This document shows, piece after piece, positions 35,331 to 47,841 of a stretch of 64,000 nucleotides of DNA. The notes under the pieces are model-generated. The model was not told the DNA's origin, did no database searches, and saw nothing but the letters and a program-made list of their open reading frames with translations. A program made the translations under genes and the position numbers. The stretch is from Nicotiana tabacum (lineage: Eukaryota > Streptophyta > Magnoliopsida > Solanales > Solanaceae): NCBI RefSeq assembly GCF_000715075.1, contig NC_134094.1:80429120-80493119 (forward strand), given 5' to 3'. Numbering within the stretch: the stretch's first letter is position 1; each line of letters opens with the position of its first letter.

Positions 35331-36389
35331 GTTGGACAAGAAACCCGTAGGCCGAACTAGAATGAGGTTCATCCCAAGCTCTTCTACTTCTAGAACCGCG
35401 ACAGTTTCGCTTCCTCCCTTAATACATACATTACAAATTTCTTTTCTTATATATGTACTAATATTTTAGACGACAGGCAAAAATCCTATCCATATAGAAT
35501 GACGACTACACTAACTATTGGCAAAATATTTGGAACCTCAAAGAGTTCCCGATCACAGTCAAGAAATATTTGACTAAAAAGGGTTTGACGCTATCTAGAA
35601 AGAACCCTCCTCATTCTTTTTGCTTCATTTTAAAGGAACAAGACCATCGAGGGAGAAATTGCAAAAGGCCAAGCACTCTGCAGAAGATAATCAGTCTATT
35701 GATCCAATGATAGCGCCTACTATTTGCACACTAGGGTACAATGTCATGCAAAATTCAAAGTTGCAAGGACGAGTTCGAGACTCAAAACAAATACCACTAG
35801 AAGATGTTCCAGAACAAAACTGTGACTGGAAGGCACCCTCTAGGCTTAGGCAGTTAAGACGGGCCCATCCTCACAATATGGGTCTAAATAAGTCGTTTCT
35901 AGGAAGTTGTATAGAGTGTCTATCACCCTCTAAATTGTTTTTCTATGTCCGGGTCCGGTCACCCTCTCTTCCAACCTATGTACTTGGGACACGAATCCCC
36001 TACAAATTTATGACAATAACATCACGTTCATTTAAGAGCTATCTTTATTTTATGTTAAGGGTTTATTGTACGAATCAATTTGATGCCTAAGGCAGGATGA
36101 TACTTCATCCACCTATGCAAAATTTTTGTTTCAATCAAGTACGTTGAAACCCGCTCACATTATTGAAAAACCAAAGTGCTTTAATAAGCCGAATAAAGAA
36201 AAAACAAAGGATTCTTTATACATAATGCGACAAAATTATCATTTGCTACCCGAAGGCATAAAATATAGTATCCCGAAATACTCATGGGATTTCCCAAAAC
36301 TAAACTTTTAATAACCTAAAAATAAAGAAATATTAAAGTAAATTGGTTACTGGTCAGTACATGGGCTCATCAACGCCTACTAGAGGAAG
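35331..36389 (+). other. Tat spacer between integrase and antisense ORF
   Basis: About 1 kb without recognisable coding sequence. A 156-codon frame at 35620-36090 has no family-like motif and is treated as chance. Typical position for the long Tat 3' untranslated region. Confidence 0.5.
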
Positions 36390-37598
36390 GAATGTTCGGC
36401 ATATCAGCCCGGGCATCTGCCGGAGAGGAAGCAGTTGAAGGGTCCAAGGGAGCAATGGAGGAGACTAGAGGAGTACCCAAAGGAGGGACTACATGAGAAG
36501 TCGAAGGGATATCAGCAACCCCTTCACCGCATTACTCCGTGGAACGCTAGGATCCAAGTCATCCTCGGAGGAGTAATTGTCAATATCATCCAAGTCCAAT
36601 TTAAGTTGAGCAGCTCTCCATGCTTGTTTGGCCTCTCTTATCTCTTCATCTAGGTTTAGATTGCTATCACGAACCCACTTGAGCGTTTTGAGTCGAATTC
36701 CAAAAATATGACATGCTGGGTAAGCTCGACATGAATTTCGAAGTCCCTTAGGTTAGAGACAACTTTATCTTTTTCACGCCTGAGCCTCTTCTCCTCAGCT
36801 TTTGAAGCTCCAAATTGTGCCTCAAGGGCGCTTCCTTTTTCCTCCACATCACAAAGGTGAGCTGCTAGGATGTCACGTTGCGCGATAACTCGATCTAAGA
36901 GGGCTAGCTTTTCACCGGGTATTTCTTCAAGCTGAAACACCCTCTCAGTAGACTGTAAAAGCTTAAACTTCATTTGCTCAATCTCCTCCTCTATCTTCTT
37001 AACTCGAGTTTATGATCTGTCCTCTCGAAATACTCTTTCTCAACCTCGACTTTTCCTGCCTCCATAAGACCCGTCAACTCCGAATTCTCCCTCTTATAAC
37101 GACTGATCCTCTTTGAAATCTAGAAAGACATCACATGGTCCTGCATGAACAAAAGGAAAAATCTCTTGAACGTTGAAATCAGAGAAAAATGCAAGACTTA
37201 GTGTAGTAAAAAGAGCATACCTGGAGAAATACAACTCGATATTATTCACAATTTGAGGTTGGCATCTTTTCCAGCCCCGGCAAATCCACTCCCCCAAGAA
37301 CCTCTATGTAACACAAATCTTACCACCATTTGTGGAGGAACTATCTCGGGAAGGGGTTGGAGCTTCTAGAGTTGCAGATCGAAGTTAAAGGAGTCGGGGT
37401 CGTAATAACTTTTGGAAACCTCTGCACCAAATAAACCCTTCTTCAAACCTGGCCTAAGAAAATGATGTACGCTTTTCAAGAGTCCTTGATTACTGGATCA
37501 ATGTCCGACTTAAACTCAAGGGTAAACGGGTAGGTGAACACGAACAAGAAGCCATTTCAATAGGTGATTCACCTGCTTTAGGGAGGAAAGCATGAACC
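36390..37598 (-). pseudogene. Tat antisense ORF, C-terminal half
   Basis: Minus-strand frames include an acidic and basic coiled coil (36973-36656: RAVI-type heptads such as EEKGSALEAQFGASKAEEKR) and degraded frames up to 37590. The segment is cut at 37598 by the LTR insertion, and its other half lies at 46325-46786. Extra antisense ORFs between pol and the 3' LTR are known in the Tat lineage; their role is not established. The pairing of the two halves is supported by the target duplication GAACC at the break. Confidence 0.68.
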
Positions 37599-39430
37599 TG
37601 TAATGACCCAGCCGGTCATTTTGTATATTATAGCCTCATTCCCCTATTTATTACCTCTTCTATGTTCATTTGTGGTTATGTTACTTGCCGGAGTGGTTGG
37701 ATTGGTTTCGGGAAAGTTTCGGGGTAAATTGGGACACTTAGTCTCAAAGTTGGAAGCTTAAGTTGAAAGAGTTGACCGGAGTTTGGCTTTTATGTAGATG
37801 ACTCCGGAATGGAGTTTTGATGGTTCCTATAGCTTTGTATGGTAATATTGGACTTAGGCGTATATCCGAATGTTGATTTAGAGGTCCGTAGGTTGATTTG
37901 GTGCTTTTTGGCAAAAGTTGGAAAGTTGAAGGTTTGGAAAGTTGATAGCTTTGACCGAGGGTTGACTTTATTGATATCGGATTCAGATTGTAGTTCTGAG
38001 AATTGGTATTGGTCTGTTGTGTCATTTGGGACTTGCATGAAAAATTTGAGGTCATTTGGAGTTGTTTAGTCTTGTTCGGCGCAAGTTTTGAATTTGGAAA
38101 TATTCATTAGTTCATTAGGCTTGAATTGGGGCGCGATTCATAGTTTTGATATTGTTTGGTGTAATTTAAGGCCTCAAGTAGGTTCGTGTTGTATTTTGAG
38201 ACTTGATGGTATATTCGAACGGGGTGCTCCGGATGTGTATCGGGTTGAGTTCGAACCAATTGGAGACTTGAAGGATTGTTGAAGCCTGCTGAGAACTAGT
38301 GCATTTGCACATGCGATAGTTGGGCGGTAGAAGTGGCTACTTGTCTGTAGAAGCAGAATTTGGGGTGTTGATAAGGGGCTGCAGATGCGGTTGTTAGTTC
38401 GCATAAGCAGAAGAGCATGTGCGCCTATAGGTCCGCAGAAGCGAAATTTCTGAGTCTTTAATGAGGCCACATCTGCGATGATTTTCCACAGATGTGGAGT
38501 AGCAGATGCGACTGCTGGTCCGCAGGTGCAGAATCTTTGGGCAGATTAAAGCTTGGACGAGGGTTTTATTTCATTTATCACATCTTGAGTTAGAGAGCTT
38601 GGTTTTGGGTGATTTTGGAGGGGATTTTCAAGGTTTGGATCTGGGTAAGTGTTTTTGACTCGGATTTATTCATTTTTCATGATTCCATCTTTATTTTTAT
38701 ATTTAATTAATGGTTCGAATTGGAGAAATTGGGGATTTTTGTAAAAAAAAAAAAAACCTAAAGTATAAAATGAGGATTTGAGGGTTGATTTAAGGTCGGA
38801 ATTGGATGATTTTGGTATGGTTGGACTTGTATCAGAATGAGCGTTCAAAATTTGTGAGTTTGGTTGGGTTCCGAGGTGCGGTCCAGGGGTTGACTTTTTG
38901 AGTTGACTTTTTTATTTTCATTAAAGATCGAATCTTTATTATCTGAAATTTCTTCCTATGGATTTTATTTAAGATATTAAGTTATTCTGGCTAGATTTGA
39001 GGTAAGTATAGTGTCTAACCTTGTGGGGGAGAAACTACCCCTTAGGATTTGGGTTGCTTGTACTAATCAGATTATGTGAAAGATGTGTACATGAGGTGAC
39101 GTGTATGTACACGGGCTTATATGTGGTATTTGACCAGTTTAGACTCTTGGTTATTTATAAGCACTTAATTAAAATTATTATTATTTGTTCCATCTTTCAT
39201 TGTTAATTTTATTCTCACATGCTTAAATTAAAATTGCCATTACATATTCTAGTTTCCATTGCCAATTTACTCTAATGTGCATTTACTTGTAGTAGTTGTT
39301 ACATGCCATTTCTTCTATTGTTGAGTTACTCTCATGCATTTAGACTTAGTCGCTATTTCATGCTATCTCTTTCATTGTTAATCTTCTGTCATGTACTTGA
39401 ATTGGAAGTTGTCATTACATGGGAATACCC

Positions 39431-41760
39431 TGACGAGAGCAAAAATCACACTTAAATTATGCTCGATAGTCAAAGATTGTATAGTATAATATCGTATCCA
39501 CAAGGATTTGAGTTAAAAAGTATTTTCATAGTTTCTAGCCTGATTGCTATCTAGGAGAATCAACAATCAAGATTTATATGATTAATAACTAAAATTAACT
39601 AAGAATCTAAAGCTATTGATGAATGACTATCGAAACAAGGAATAAGCAAAGAAGGTTATCAATGGGAGAAGATAAGATTTTGATAGGATATGTATAAGAT
39701 AATTGTTCAGGATCTAACTCTAGATAATTCACTTCTAATATTCAAGTGAGTCTCTCGAATTCACTCAATTATTAGTTCAAATGTTTAGTAGAAACTCCTC
39801 TCTCAATTAAGTCTCAACCTCACAAGATGAACCAATTTAAGCCCTGTGAAGATATGCAAGAATTCGTAGTGGATTGGTCTTTAGGAGAACCTCTTTCGAT
39901 TATCCTGCTAACTAGGTTTAATCAATGATTCAACTAGCTTCTTTCGATTACTTAGAAGAATCTATGAACTCAACCAACAATATAATACAAAGATATCACA
40001 AGTTATGCCTCTCTCGATTACATGAACAAGTGAATATAGATGCAATAATTAAATCATCCAAAAATGCTTCAATACATAAAATTAGAGTTATAATCCACAA
40101 ACAATTTTCAATACACCAAATCCATCAAACCCTAAAGGGAAATACTCCATAGATATGGAGAAATTTATCACAAATAAAATTAAAGTTTAGGAAAACATAA
40201 ATTCAATCCAAACTTGGGTCTTAAGTGAGGAAACAAAAGATGAAATCCTTGTGCTTTTGCTCTTCCTACTCCTCCTTAGCCTCCTTAGGTCGAATATGTG
40301 TCAAAAGTCCAGAAAATAATATTTTTCCATGTATTTATACCAAGACACGCCATGCGGGGCATTAGGGGGAAATCTAGAGAGCTAACAATTTACAGGTAGC
40401 AGGACTTTGCACAGCCGCGGCACCCCACGCGCTGCTTCACGTGCCACGACAAAGTACTTATCTCAGAGTACGACTTCAACTTGATTTTTGACATCCAAAC
40501 TTGGTCCTCGACCCCTGAACAAGATCCTAACTTAATCCCTTGGGATTTTTCTCAGACTTCTGACGAGCACAAAACACACACTAAAATACGTTCGTTGGTC
40601 GAATATAGTAAATTAAAATATCGTATCCACAGGGATTAGAGTTAAACAATATTATCGTAGTTTGTAGCTAGATTGCTATCCAAGATGATCAACAATTTAG
40701 GTTTATGTGATTAAAACTAAATTTAACTAAGAATCTATACTATTGGCTAATGACAATCAACGCAAGTATTAAGCAAAGAAAGTTATCAATTGGGTGAAGA
40801 TAGGGTTGATAGGATAGGTGCAGGATAAATGTTGGGATTTAACTCTAGATAATTCACTTTTAATGTTCAAGTGAATCTCTCGAATTCACTTGATTATTAG
40901 TTCAATTGATTAGTAGAAACTCCTCTCTCGATTAAGTCTCAACCTCACAAGATGAACCAATTTTAAGCACGTGAAGATATGCAAGAATTCGTAGTAGATT
41001 GGTCTTTAGGAGAACCTCTCTCGATTATCCTCCTAACTAAGTTTAATTAACAACTCAACTAGCCTCTTCCGATTACTAAGAAGAATTAATGACTTCAACC
41101 AACAAAATATAATGCAACAATATCACAAGTTATGCCTCTCTCGATTACATTAACAATTGAATATAGATGCAACAGTTAAAACATCCAAAACGATTCAATA
41201 CATAAAACAGGAGTTAATTATCCACAAACAAGTATCAATACACCAAATCCATCAAACCCTAAAGAGAACTACTCCATGGATATGGAGTAATTCATCATAA
41301 CAATGTTTAAGTTAAAGAAAAACATAAAATAATCCAAACCCTTGTCTTGAGTGAGGATTGAATGATGAAATCCTTGAGCTTTTGCTTCTCCACCTCCTCC
41401 TTGTCTTATTTAGGTATAAGATGTTTCAAAAAGTCCATAAAATAACATTTTTACATGTATTTATACTAAGTAGGGTCGGGCCCAGACGAAAATACATTTT
41501 CATGCGCGAAATAGGAAAATACTCTGTAACAATTGTACAGGCGCGCCGCACGGGGCGACGCGCCATGCGGGGCATTAGTGGGAAAGGACAGAGAGTTGAT
41601 GTCTGATAAAAGGCAGGAATTTGCACAGGCGGCCCCACACGCCGCAGTTGTACATTTTTCTTAGAGTCCAACTTTTTGCTTCGATTTTGACATCCAGACG
41701 TGGTGTTCGACCCCCGAACGTGATCCCAGCTTAATCCCTTGGGCTTTTACTCAGACTTCA
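39431..41760 (-). repeat. Two Athila LTRs side by side
   Basis: Units 39431-40560 and 40561-41760 both begin (plus strand) TGACGAG and end CTCAGACTTC(A). In minus orientation that is TGAAGTCTGAG...CTCGTCA, a valid TG...CA LTR. Each has a minus-strand TATA box (TATTTATA at 40332-40339 and 41458-41465), a GC-rich upstream block (GCGCGCCGCACGGGGC type), and about five scattered copies of CCTCTCTCGATTA. Confidence 0.8.
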
Positions 41761-43597
41761 AAGCTCCAAATAGCTCAAATTCATTATGTAATATCTACTC
41801 GGAATCCTCCTACAAGGCATAAAATACACAATTAGTGCAGAATACTAGCGATTACAGCTCAAACTCAATTAAAGTACAATAAATTGGAGTGTAATAAGCG
41901 ACTAAAACACGAGATTATAGCCTACCATCAACACCCCACACTTAAACCGTTGCTCGTCCTCGAGCAATCAAACCATACTTTATATAGACACAACCTTATT
42001 TAGCAACTCCCCTAACTCATTACACTAAGAATATTTAAAATATACTAAGTAAGTAGCGTAACATCCTCGCCGCAAGATTTGGCTTAAAATCACCACGCGT
42101 TATTTATAACTCGCTCACTTACTCTAACTCAGAGGTCAACGACATTACCTTTCCTTTATGAATCACATGCCCTCACAACAAAAGAGTGTAGTTCCACACA
42201 CAATAGACATTAAGAACAATTGGGAACTTAAGATAGAAAGAGTTCACTCACTCTCAGAAACAATATTCATATGCCACAAAAGTTGTACCATAGGCTTGCC
42301 CGTAGTGTACTGCTCAACTAAACGAGCTCATTCAGTCAAAGATCAAATAGGACTTTAATTGGTTGTAATGTAGGTTGCGGGACGGGTAGGATACATTTAG
42401 ATAAAAGAGTTACTACACCTCCCTAAACATTTTAATACATACAATTTAACATTCAAAATCCCACATTTATGTCAAACCATAACTCCACATTTACATCATT
42501 ATACATTAACTCACACTTCTTTAAGCACAGTTATAGCAAGAGTTACCACTTATCAATGAATATTTTTCACAACAATACAATTATTTTTTTTCTTTTCTTT
42601 CTCAATTCAAGTGGCTCTTACTTTTTCAAAACAGTGCACCTTTTTCCTTATTTCATTAGTTTCACTCAAAAACCAACCAATCACCCCACACTTCAATTTT
42701 TGCAAAGTTCATAACAAATTTAAGTGCTCACGAGAGGTACAAGGTTCAAATATATGGTCAATTCAAACAAATGAGTAGGGCTTGCAATGTGGTTGCCAAA
42801 GAAACAGGATTACAGGTTCAACGGGGTTAACTAAGATACATCACAATTAGGTGGGTAATAACATATAATTGGCTCAACAAAGAAACGCCTATATCACTTC
42901 CTAGACTCAATAAAACTATCATTTCGCGTTGCAAACACACGGGGCAAGTTCTAGACATCAAATGCAATGCACAGAATACAACAAAACCTCACACACACAT
43001 GGCACATAACTCACTCAGGATTGGACTATCAAGACGCTCTAGTCCAAGAAGTTAAGCAAAGTTAAAATTATACAATTTAAAGTACTTATGCAAGAGTCAA
43101 AATCTGAGCCTAAGCCTCACAACTAAAGCACTCATTATTCTCAAGGCATAATCAAGTCAAGAGATATTGCTTTCAATTCAAACCAGTACAAGGGTTCCTA
43201 CACCTAACAAAAATAAAAACTAACTACACCTGGTTCAAACAAAACTCTTGGAAAAGAACCGCGGCACAAAGAACAACCAAGGGGAAGTTATTACAATACC
43301 TAACAAAAGAAAATCTTTTTGTCTTTTTCTTTCGACTTTAATCCCTCAAGAAACCTGTCGAATGATATCCATAGTCGGGAAAAGTCAGAAATTTTAAATT
43401 TTTATGTTTTTTCTCATTTTTCTATCTCTAAATACTAAAACAACAAAACTAACAAAACTAAATTACTAACACATATACATAAAACATACAATTTTCCCCA
43501 CCTCATACTTTAAGTTGTGGCATGTCCCCATGACACACAATTAAAAGACATGCCACACAATTAAAAAGCATAGGGTAAAGGAAACTTTCCTGAATTT
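41761..43597 (-). other. Athila 3' untranslated region
   Basis: No coding sequence. Contains the pattern GCTCGAGGACGAGCAA (minus strand, near 41960) followed by GTTTAAGTGTGGGGTG, which regularly follows pol in plant Athila elements. The rest is AT-rich and low in information. Confidence 0.6.
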
Positions 43598-43993
43598 TCA
43601 GTCGGAGTCTGAGTCGAAGTCGGGCTCCATTCCATGTGCCCGAACCAATGCACACATCCATGCAGACAACTTCTTCTCAACCTTCTTCGGGTACACCCCA
43701 CACTTATCTTTCTCAATCACTGGGACCTTATCATTCGCGCTTTTTACTCTCCACTCAACAGTTGTAGCTAGCTTCTCCTTTTTCACTCCAGTTGCTACAT
43801 TCATCTCAAATGTCATCGTCTCCTCACCCACTCTAAGCATGAGTTTTCTATCATGTATTTCCAGTATAGCTCTACCCGTTGCTAAAAATGGTCTTCCCAT
43901 GGTTAGGGCTTTCTCTTTGTTTTCCTCCATATTTACCACTATGAAATCTACAGGAAAGTCGAACTTATCTACCCGAACTAATACATCTTTCAC
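43598..43993 (-). pseudogene. Athila protease fragment
   Basis: 131-codon frame with VLVRVDKFDFPVDFIVVNME and GRPFLATGRAILEIHDRKL, the conserved C-terminal half of Athila protease. The upstream half with the catalytic Asp lies in broken frame at 44000-44250 (a QLADXT-like stretch with the LGVG-type block is not intact). The usual RT does not follow. Confidence 0.82.
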
Positions 43994-44256
43994 TATCCCC
44001 TCGGGTATTATAGTTGTTTAGTCTGTCAGCTGCAGAGATATTGGTGCAGACCTTATACTCCAAGCTCATTCTCTAGTTTTCTGTAAATAGACAAAGGCAT
44101 TAAATTAATTGAGGCACCAGAATCACACAAAGACTTATCAAAATTAAGAGTGCCTAATGAGCAAAGTATAATAAAACTCCATGGATCTCCACACTTTTAT
44201 GAGAGTTTGTTTTGCAAGATTGCGCTGCAATGCTCTGTGAGATTGACCATTGAGGT

Positions 44257-45637
44257 CTATTCTATCTCCCTCTTCTTTGTCAGGATTTCCTTCAAGAACT
44301 TAGCATAAGCTGGCATTTGGGAGAGAATTTCAGTAAATGGAAAATTTACATTAACTTGTTTCAACATATCCAGAAATCTCTCAAATTGCTTGTCCAGCTT
44401 CTCTCTATAAAGCTTTTGGGGAAAAGGTAAAGCAGGCATGTGCTTGCTCACATCATCAGATTCCCCCCTTCTTGAAGTTTTCTCCTTCTTCTTTTTCTCA
44501 ACTCCCCTCTTGCCTTTCTTCTTCTCAGTATTTTTATCATCTTCAATTTTCAGCTCCTTCCCACTTTCTTTTTCAGGCGCAGCTTCTTTGTGAATTGGAG
44601 TGGGATCTTTCAACACATGTCCGCTTCTCAAGGTTACAATATTTACTGTTTCTTTGGGATTCTTTTCAGTATCAGCTGGCAGAGTACCTGAGATTCTCTC
44701 AGATAATATAGTTGCAATTTGTCCCACTTGTCTCTCCAAGTTACGCAAACCTGTCCAAAGTTCTTTGATAGCTGCACCATGAGCATCTAATCTCTCATCA
44801 GTCTTGACAACGAAGGATTTCATCAGATCTTCTAACCCAGACTGAATTGGTTATTGAGGCTGAAACTGCGGCCTCGGCTAATTCACAAAACCAAGAGCTC
44901 CTTGAAATCTGGAGTTATTTTGTTGCCATGCATTTGTAGTACTCCCAAGTGAACTCCATGAAAAATCAGGGTGTTTCTAACCCATTGGATTAAAGTTATA
45001 ATTCCCCACATCATTTACTTCCTCAGATGAGGCTTGATACTCATGGGTAGGGTATCCTCTTCCACATATATCATATGCTGCATGAGGCTCATTATGTATC
45101 GAAGCTAAGGTCAGCTTCCTTATCTCCTTCGCCATGGCATCAAGCTGTACCTGCACAGATGTGTTAGCATCAACCTGGTGAACACCATTCAACCTTCTTC
45201 TTTCAGCAATTTAAGAGGGTCATTAATTTGCATCTTCAAACAATTCATCGAGAATAATGACTATCTCCTCTGGTGTCTTCTTCATCAACGGACCTCCAGC
45301 TGCGTTGCTCAATGTTCTGCGTGAAGCCGGTATCAATCCATCCCAAAAATTCTGGAGTTAAATCCAGAGTTCAATTTCGCTATGTTGACACTTTCGCGCT
45401 ATCTCCTTAAACCTCTCCTAAGCTTCAAACACAGTTTCAGTCTCATTCTGACAGAAGTTATGGATTTCTCTTCTAAACTTGCATGTTTTAGGTGAGGAGA
45501 AAAATTTAGTAAGAAATTTTCTGGTCATCTCCTCCCATGTTCTAATCGATCCCTGGGGCAAGCTTTGAAGACAGTGCTTTGCATCATCTTTAAATGTGAA
45601 GGGGAATGCCCTTAGGTAAACTGCATCTTGAATGGTT
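44257..45637 (-). pseudogene. Athila gag
   Basis: Leftward from 45637: DAVYLRAFPFTFKDDAKHCL, then QGSIRTWEEMTRKFLTKFFS, a PKTCKFRREIHNF stretch, ERFKEIARKCQHSEIELWI and AAGGPLMKKTPEEIVIILDE, which is the conserved retrotransposon gag core. After this come a His/Tyr-rich linker and a Lys/Glu-rich 188-codon frame (44823-44257) ending in QKLYREKLDKQFERFLDMLK. Stops and a frameshift split it. The amino terminus is cut at 45637. Confidence 0.87.
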
Positions 45638-46324
45638 GTTGTTCTTGTTTCCTTATTTCTTTAAATTTGTGATTTGATCGTAATTGGTTACTTGTTGTCT
45701 TATCACATGTACTCTCTTGTTGTCATTTATTGCTTTATTTCAGCTGTTAGCCCTGTATTGATAAATTGCTTTATTGTTATTTAATTGCCTTTATCTTCCG
45801 TTACTAGATTTATTATATTATGTTCAAATTTCTTCGTCTAGTAGGTGTCTTGACCTGACCTCGTCACTACTCTATCGAGGTTAGGCTTGATACTTATTGG
45901 GTATCGTTGTGTTGTACTCATGCTACAATTCTGCACATTTCTGTGCAGATCCGGGTACATCCGCTCATATCGGACGCTAGTGATTTTGATCAGTTACTCG
46001 GAGACTTCAAGGTAAACCTGCTTGACGCTCGCAGGCCTCAGAGCCACCTTCTAATTTTGGCTGTACTACTATTTACTTTCAGTTCAAAACAATATTGTAT
46101 TTAGAGATTCTAAGTATACCTCTGTTAGAGCTTATGACTCAGTTCCACCAGTTTTGGGAGATATTTGACAGCTGTACCGTTTGGATTTTATTATGATAGT
46201 TTAACAATTTAATTTGATATCTAAGTTGTTATTTCTGCTAATTCTCAATGTATGTTAGGCTTACCTAGTTTTAGAGATTAGATGACATCACGACATCCTA
46301 AGGTGAGAATTTGGGGTCGTGACA

Positions 46325-46786
46325 GAACCTTACCTTCCGAGGCACAATCTCTCAAGACCAAAAAAATGCTTCTCTTGTAAAGCTGGCATGAAGCTTTTAA
46401 TTGACTTTTCCGGATAGTGCTCTTGTAGCCAACATGGTCAATAAGATGGAACATCTCCAGAAGAACCTCCAAAGTTATTGGTTCGTTCTGTTCTTTATTG
46501 CCCCCACCTGAAGCTTTGGTTGCTCTGTCCTTCCTAGCAGGGGATTGCGCCACTACCGTCAGGATATGGTGGTCGGAACCTCTTCGCTTTTGTTAGCGGG
46601 GGCCAATGATCCCTCTCCCGCTGTCGTGGAGGGTTTGCTACCCCTGCTTCTTCTAGTAAGAACATATAGTTCTTCCGCCATCATATTTTCTATGGCTGCG
46701 GTGGTCGTAGGTAGAGGAGCAACAACGACAACCTCATTGGTGGAGGTTATTTCGTGAACATTAGTTGAAGCATTTGGAGAAGCCAT
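46325..46786 (-). pseudogene. Tat antisense ORF, N-terminal half
   Basis: Begins MASPNASTNVHEITSTNEVV at 46786, low-complexity Ser/Thr/Ala-rich, with one break near 46555, then ITLEVLLEMFHLIDHVGYKS. It continues into the C-terminal half at 37598 once the LTR insertion and one copy of GAACC are taken out. Not functional. Confidence 0.68.
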
Positions 46787-47841
46787 TGAAAGTTGTGATG
46801 GGAATTTGAGAAAAAATAAGAAGTAAAGACGTCAATGGTTTCTTAAGAAATACAATATAGGGTTTGAAGAATTTTAGATACGAAGTTCGAGTAAAAGGTA
46901 ACAAGGACAAAGGAAGAAGGCAATTCTTATAGGCGTGGTCATCATGACCTTGGTAACCGTTGCGGCGTCATAACCCGTTAACACCCGCCACGTATCTGGG
47001 ATTTTAAATGAAACTGGCTAGATGTCTTTTCAGATTCTAAAATAATGACGATTGCGTCGTAAATCCCGCAGAAATCCTTTTGTGACACGCCAAAGATCAT
47101 ACCACTTTAGGACATTTCTTGAGAATTATCCACTATATTCTTTCACTATATATGTATTGGTAAAATCTGGCTTTGACACGTGGATATAAATTACATGGCG
47201 ACACGACATTAGTTGGGATAGGTTTTATCCGGGGGATAAACTAGCAATGCAACTCCGTCCCCGCGAGAAGTGTCTCCGACTAGGTCTTCCCCGGGGGAGA
47301 TGAGAGTCATGTCCTGGTGAAGCGCCTCAAAGATGGTTCAAGAGATCCATCACTAAAGTAATAGCTCGGGATTTGACTTGGTCCTCAACTGTCCCCGAGA
47401 TCTTAAAGATCCACTCATATCCACTACACCTGATGCCTATCCCACAATCGGCGAGTATCTTGGCAGTTGTTAACCACTTGGAGCTACGTGTAGAAATGAG
47501 ATAAGTATGTGAACGTTAGACTTAGACTATAAATATACCCATTACCTTTTACTTGGGACTCACTTAGTTTTCTCTTAACTTGCTCATTATTCAAAGCTAC
47601 TATATTCCGGTCAGGTTAGGCAGTCAATCTAACTTTACTTTACAAGTATTATGGATCACACTTTACAAGCATTGTGGACTATTACGAAGCTCAATAAGAT
47701 TATTTTTCCTTTTGCTTATTTATTTTTGGTCAGATAGCTTAACTCTATGATTCATTCAAATAAACTTTAATTCATATTGCTAGTGAACTCATTAAAAATA
47801 AATTTAATTATCTCATCGTAAAATTATTTTTGGGTTAAACA
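46787..47841 (+). mobile_element. Tat 3' LTR and preceding spacer
   Basis: 47322-47841 aligns with the 5' LTR (28702-29040 plus 29808-29985). The true start of the LTR lies upstream and cannot be fixed because the 5' copy is truncated; a purine-rich run at 46905-46922 and TGTGACACG at 47081 are candidates. It ends GGTTAAACA at 47841, exactly as the 5' LTR ends before its primer site. TATA box at 47528-47537. Confidence 0.82.
47528..47537 (+). promoter_or_regulatory. TATA box in the Tat 3' LTR, upstream of CLPP5
   Basis: TATAAATATA, at the position of TATAAATT in the 5' LTR. As LTR promoters fire rightward from here, it could yield a read-through leader into CLPP5, whose ATG is 461 bases downstream. 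That use is inferred. Confidence 0.6.

Larger units (their letters stand above)
39421..45637 (-). mobile_element. Athila-type gypsy element, pol deleted
   Basis: Minus-strand order: gag (45637-44257), protease (43993-43598), 3' untranslated region (43597-41761), LTR (41760-40561) and a second LTR copy directly behind (40560-39431). RT, RNase H and integrase are missing. Gag is cut at 45637, so the 5' LTR and primer site are absent. The insert lies within the solo LTR. No target duplication was found. Confidence 0.82.
37599..46324 (+). mobile_element. Gypsy LTR (solo) carrying a nested Athila fragment
   Basis: Starts TGTAATGACC-CAGCC-GGTCATT and ends GGGGTCGTGACA, with the five-base target duplication GAACC perfect on both sides (37594-37598 and 46325-46329). 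Removing 39421-45637 leaves about 2.5 kb of continuous LTR (37599-39420 plus 45638-46324) with no internal domain, so it is a solo LTR. It has a GCAGATGCG/GCAGAAGCG dyad cluster at 38290-38540. Confidence 0.9.
28702..47841 (+). mobile_element. Tat-type Ty3/gypsy element with nested insertions
   Basis: Plus-strand element with 5' LTR 28702-29985, primer site 29989-30006, gag, protease, RT, two RNase H domains and integrase (30454-35330), an antisense ORF in two pieces (36390-37598 and 46325-46786), and a 3' LTR ending at 47841. It is interrupted by a hAT-like element in the 5' LTR and by an 8.7 kb LTR insertion in the antisense ORF. Dual RNase H, the gag type and an antisense ORF before the 3' LTR are known marks of the Tat lineage. 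All coding parts are broken. Confidence 0.88.

Noticed and set aside
35620..36090. 156-codon plus-strand ORF
   Set aside because: It lies in the Tat 3' spacer and shows no recognisable motif or composition of a protein; likely chance.
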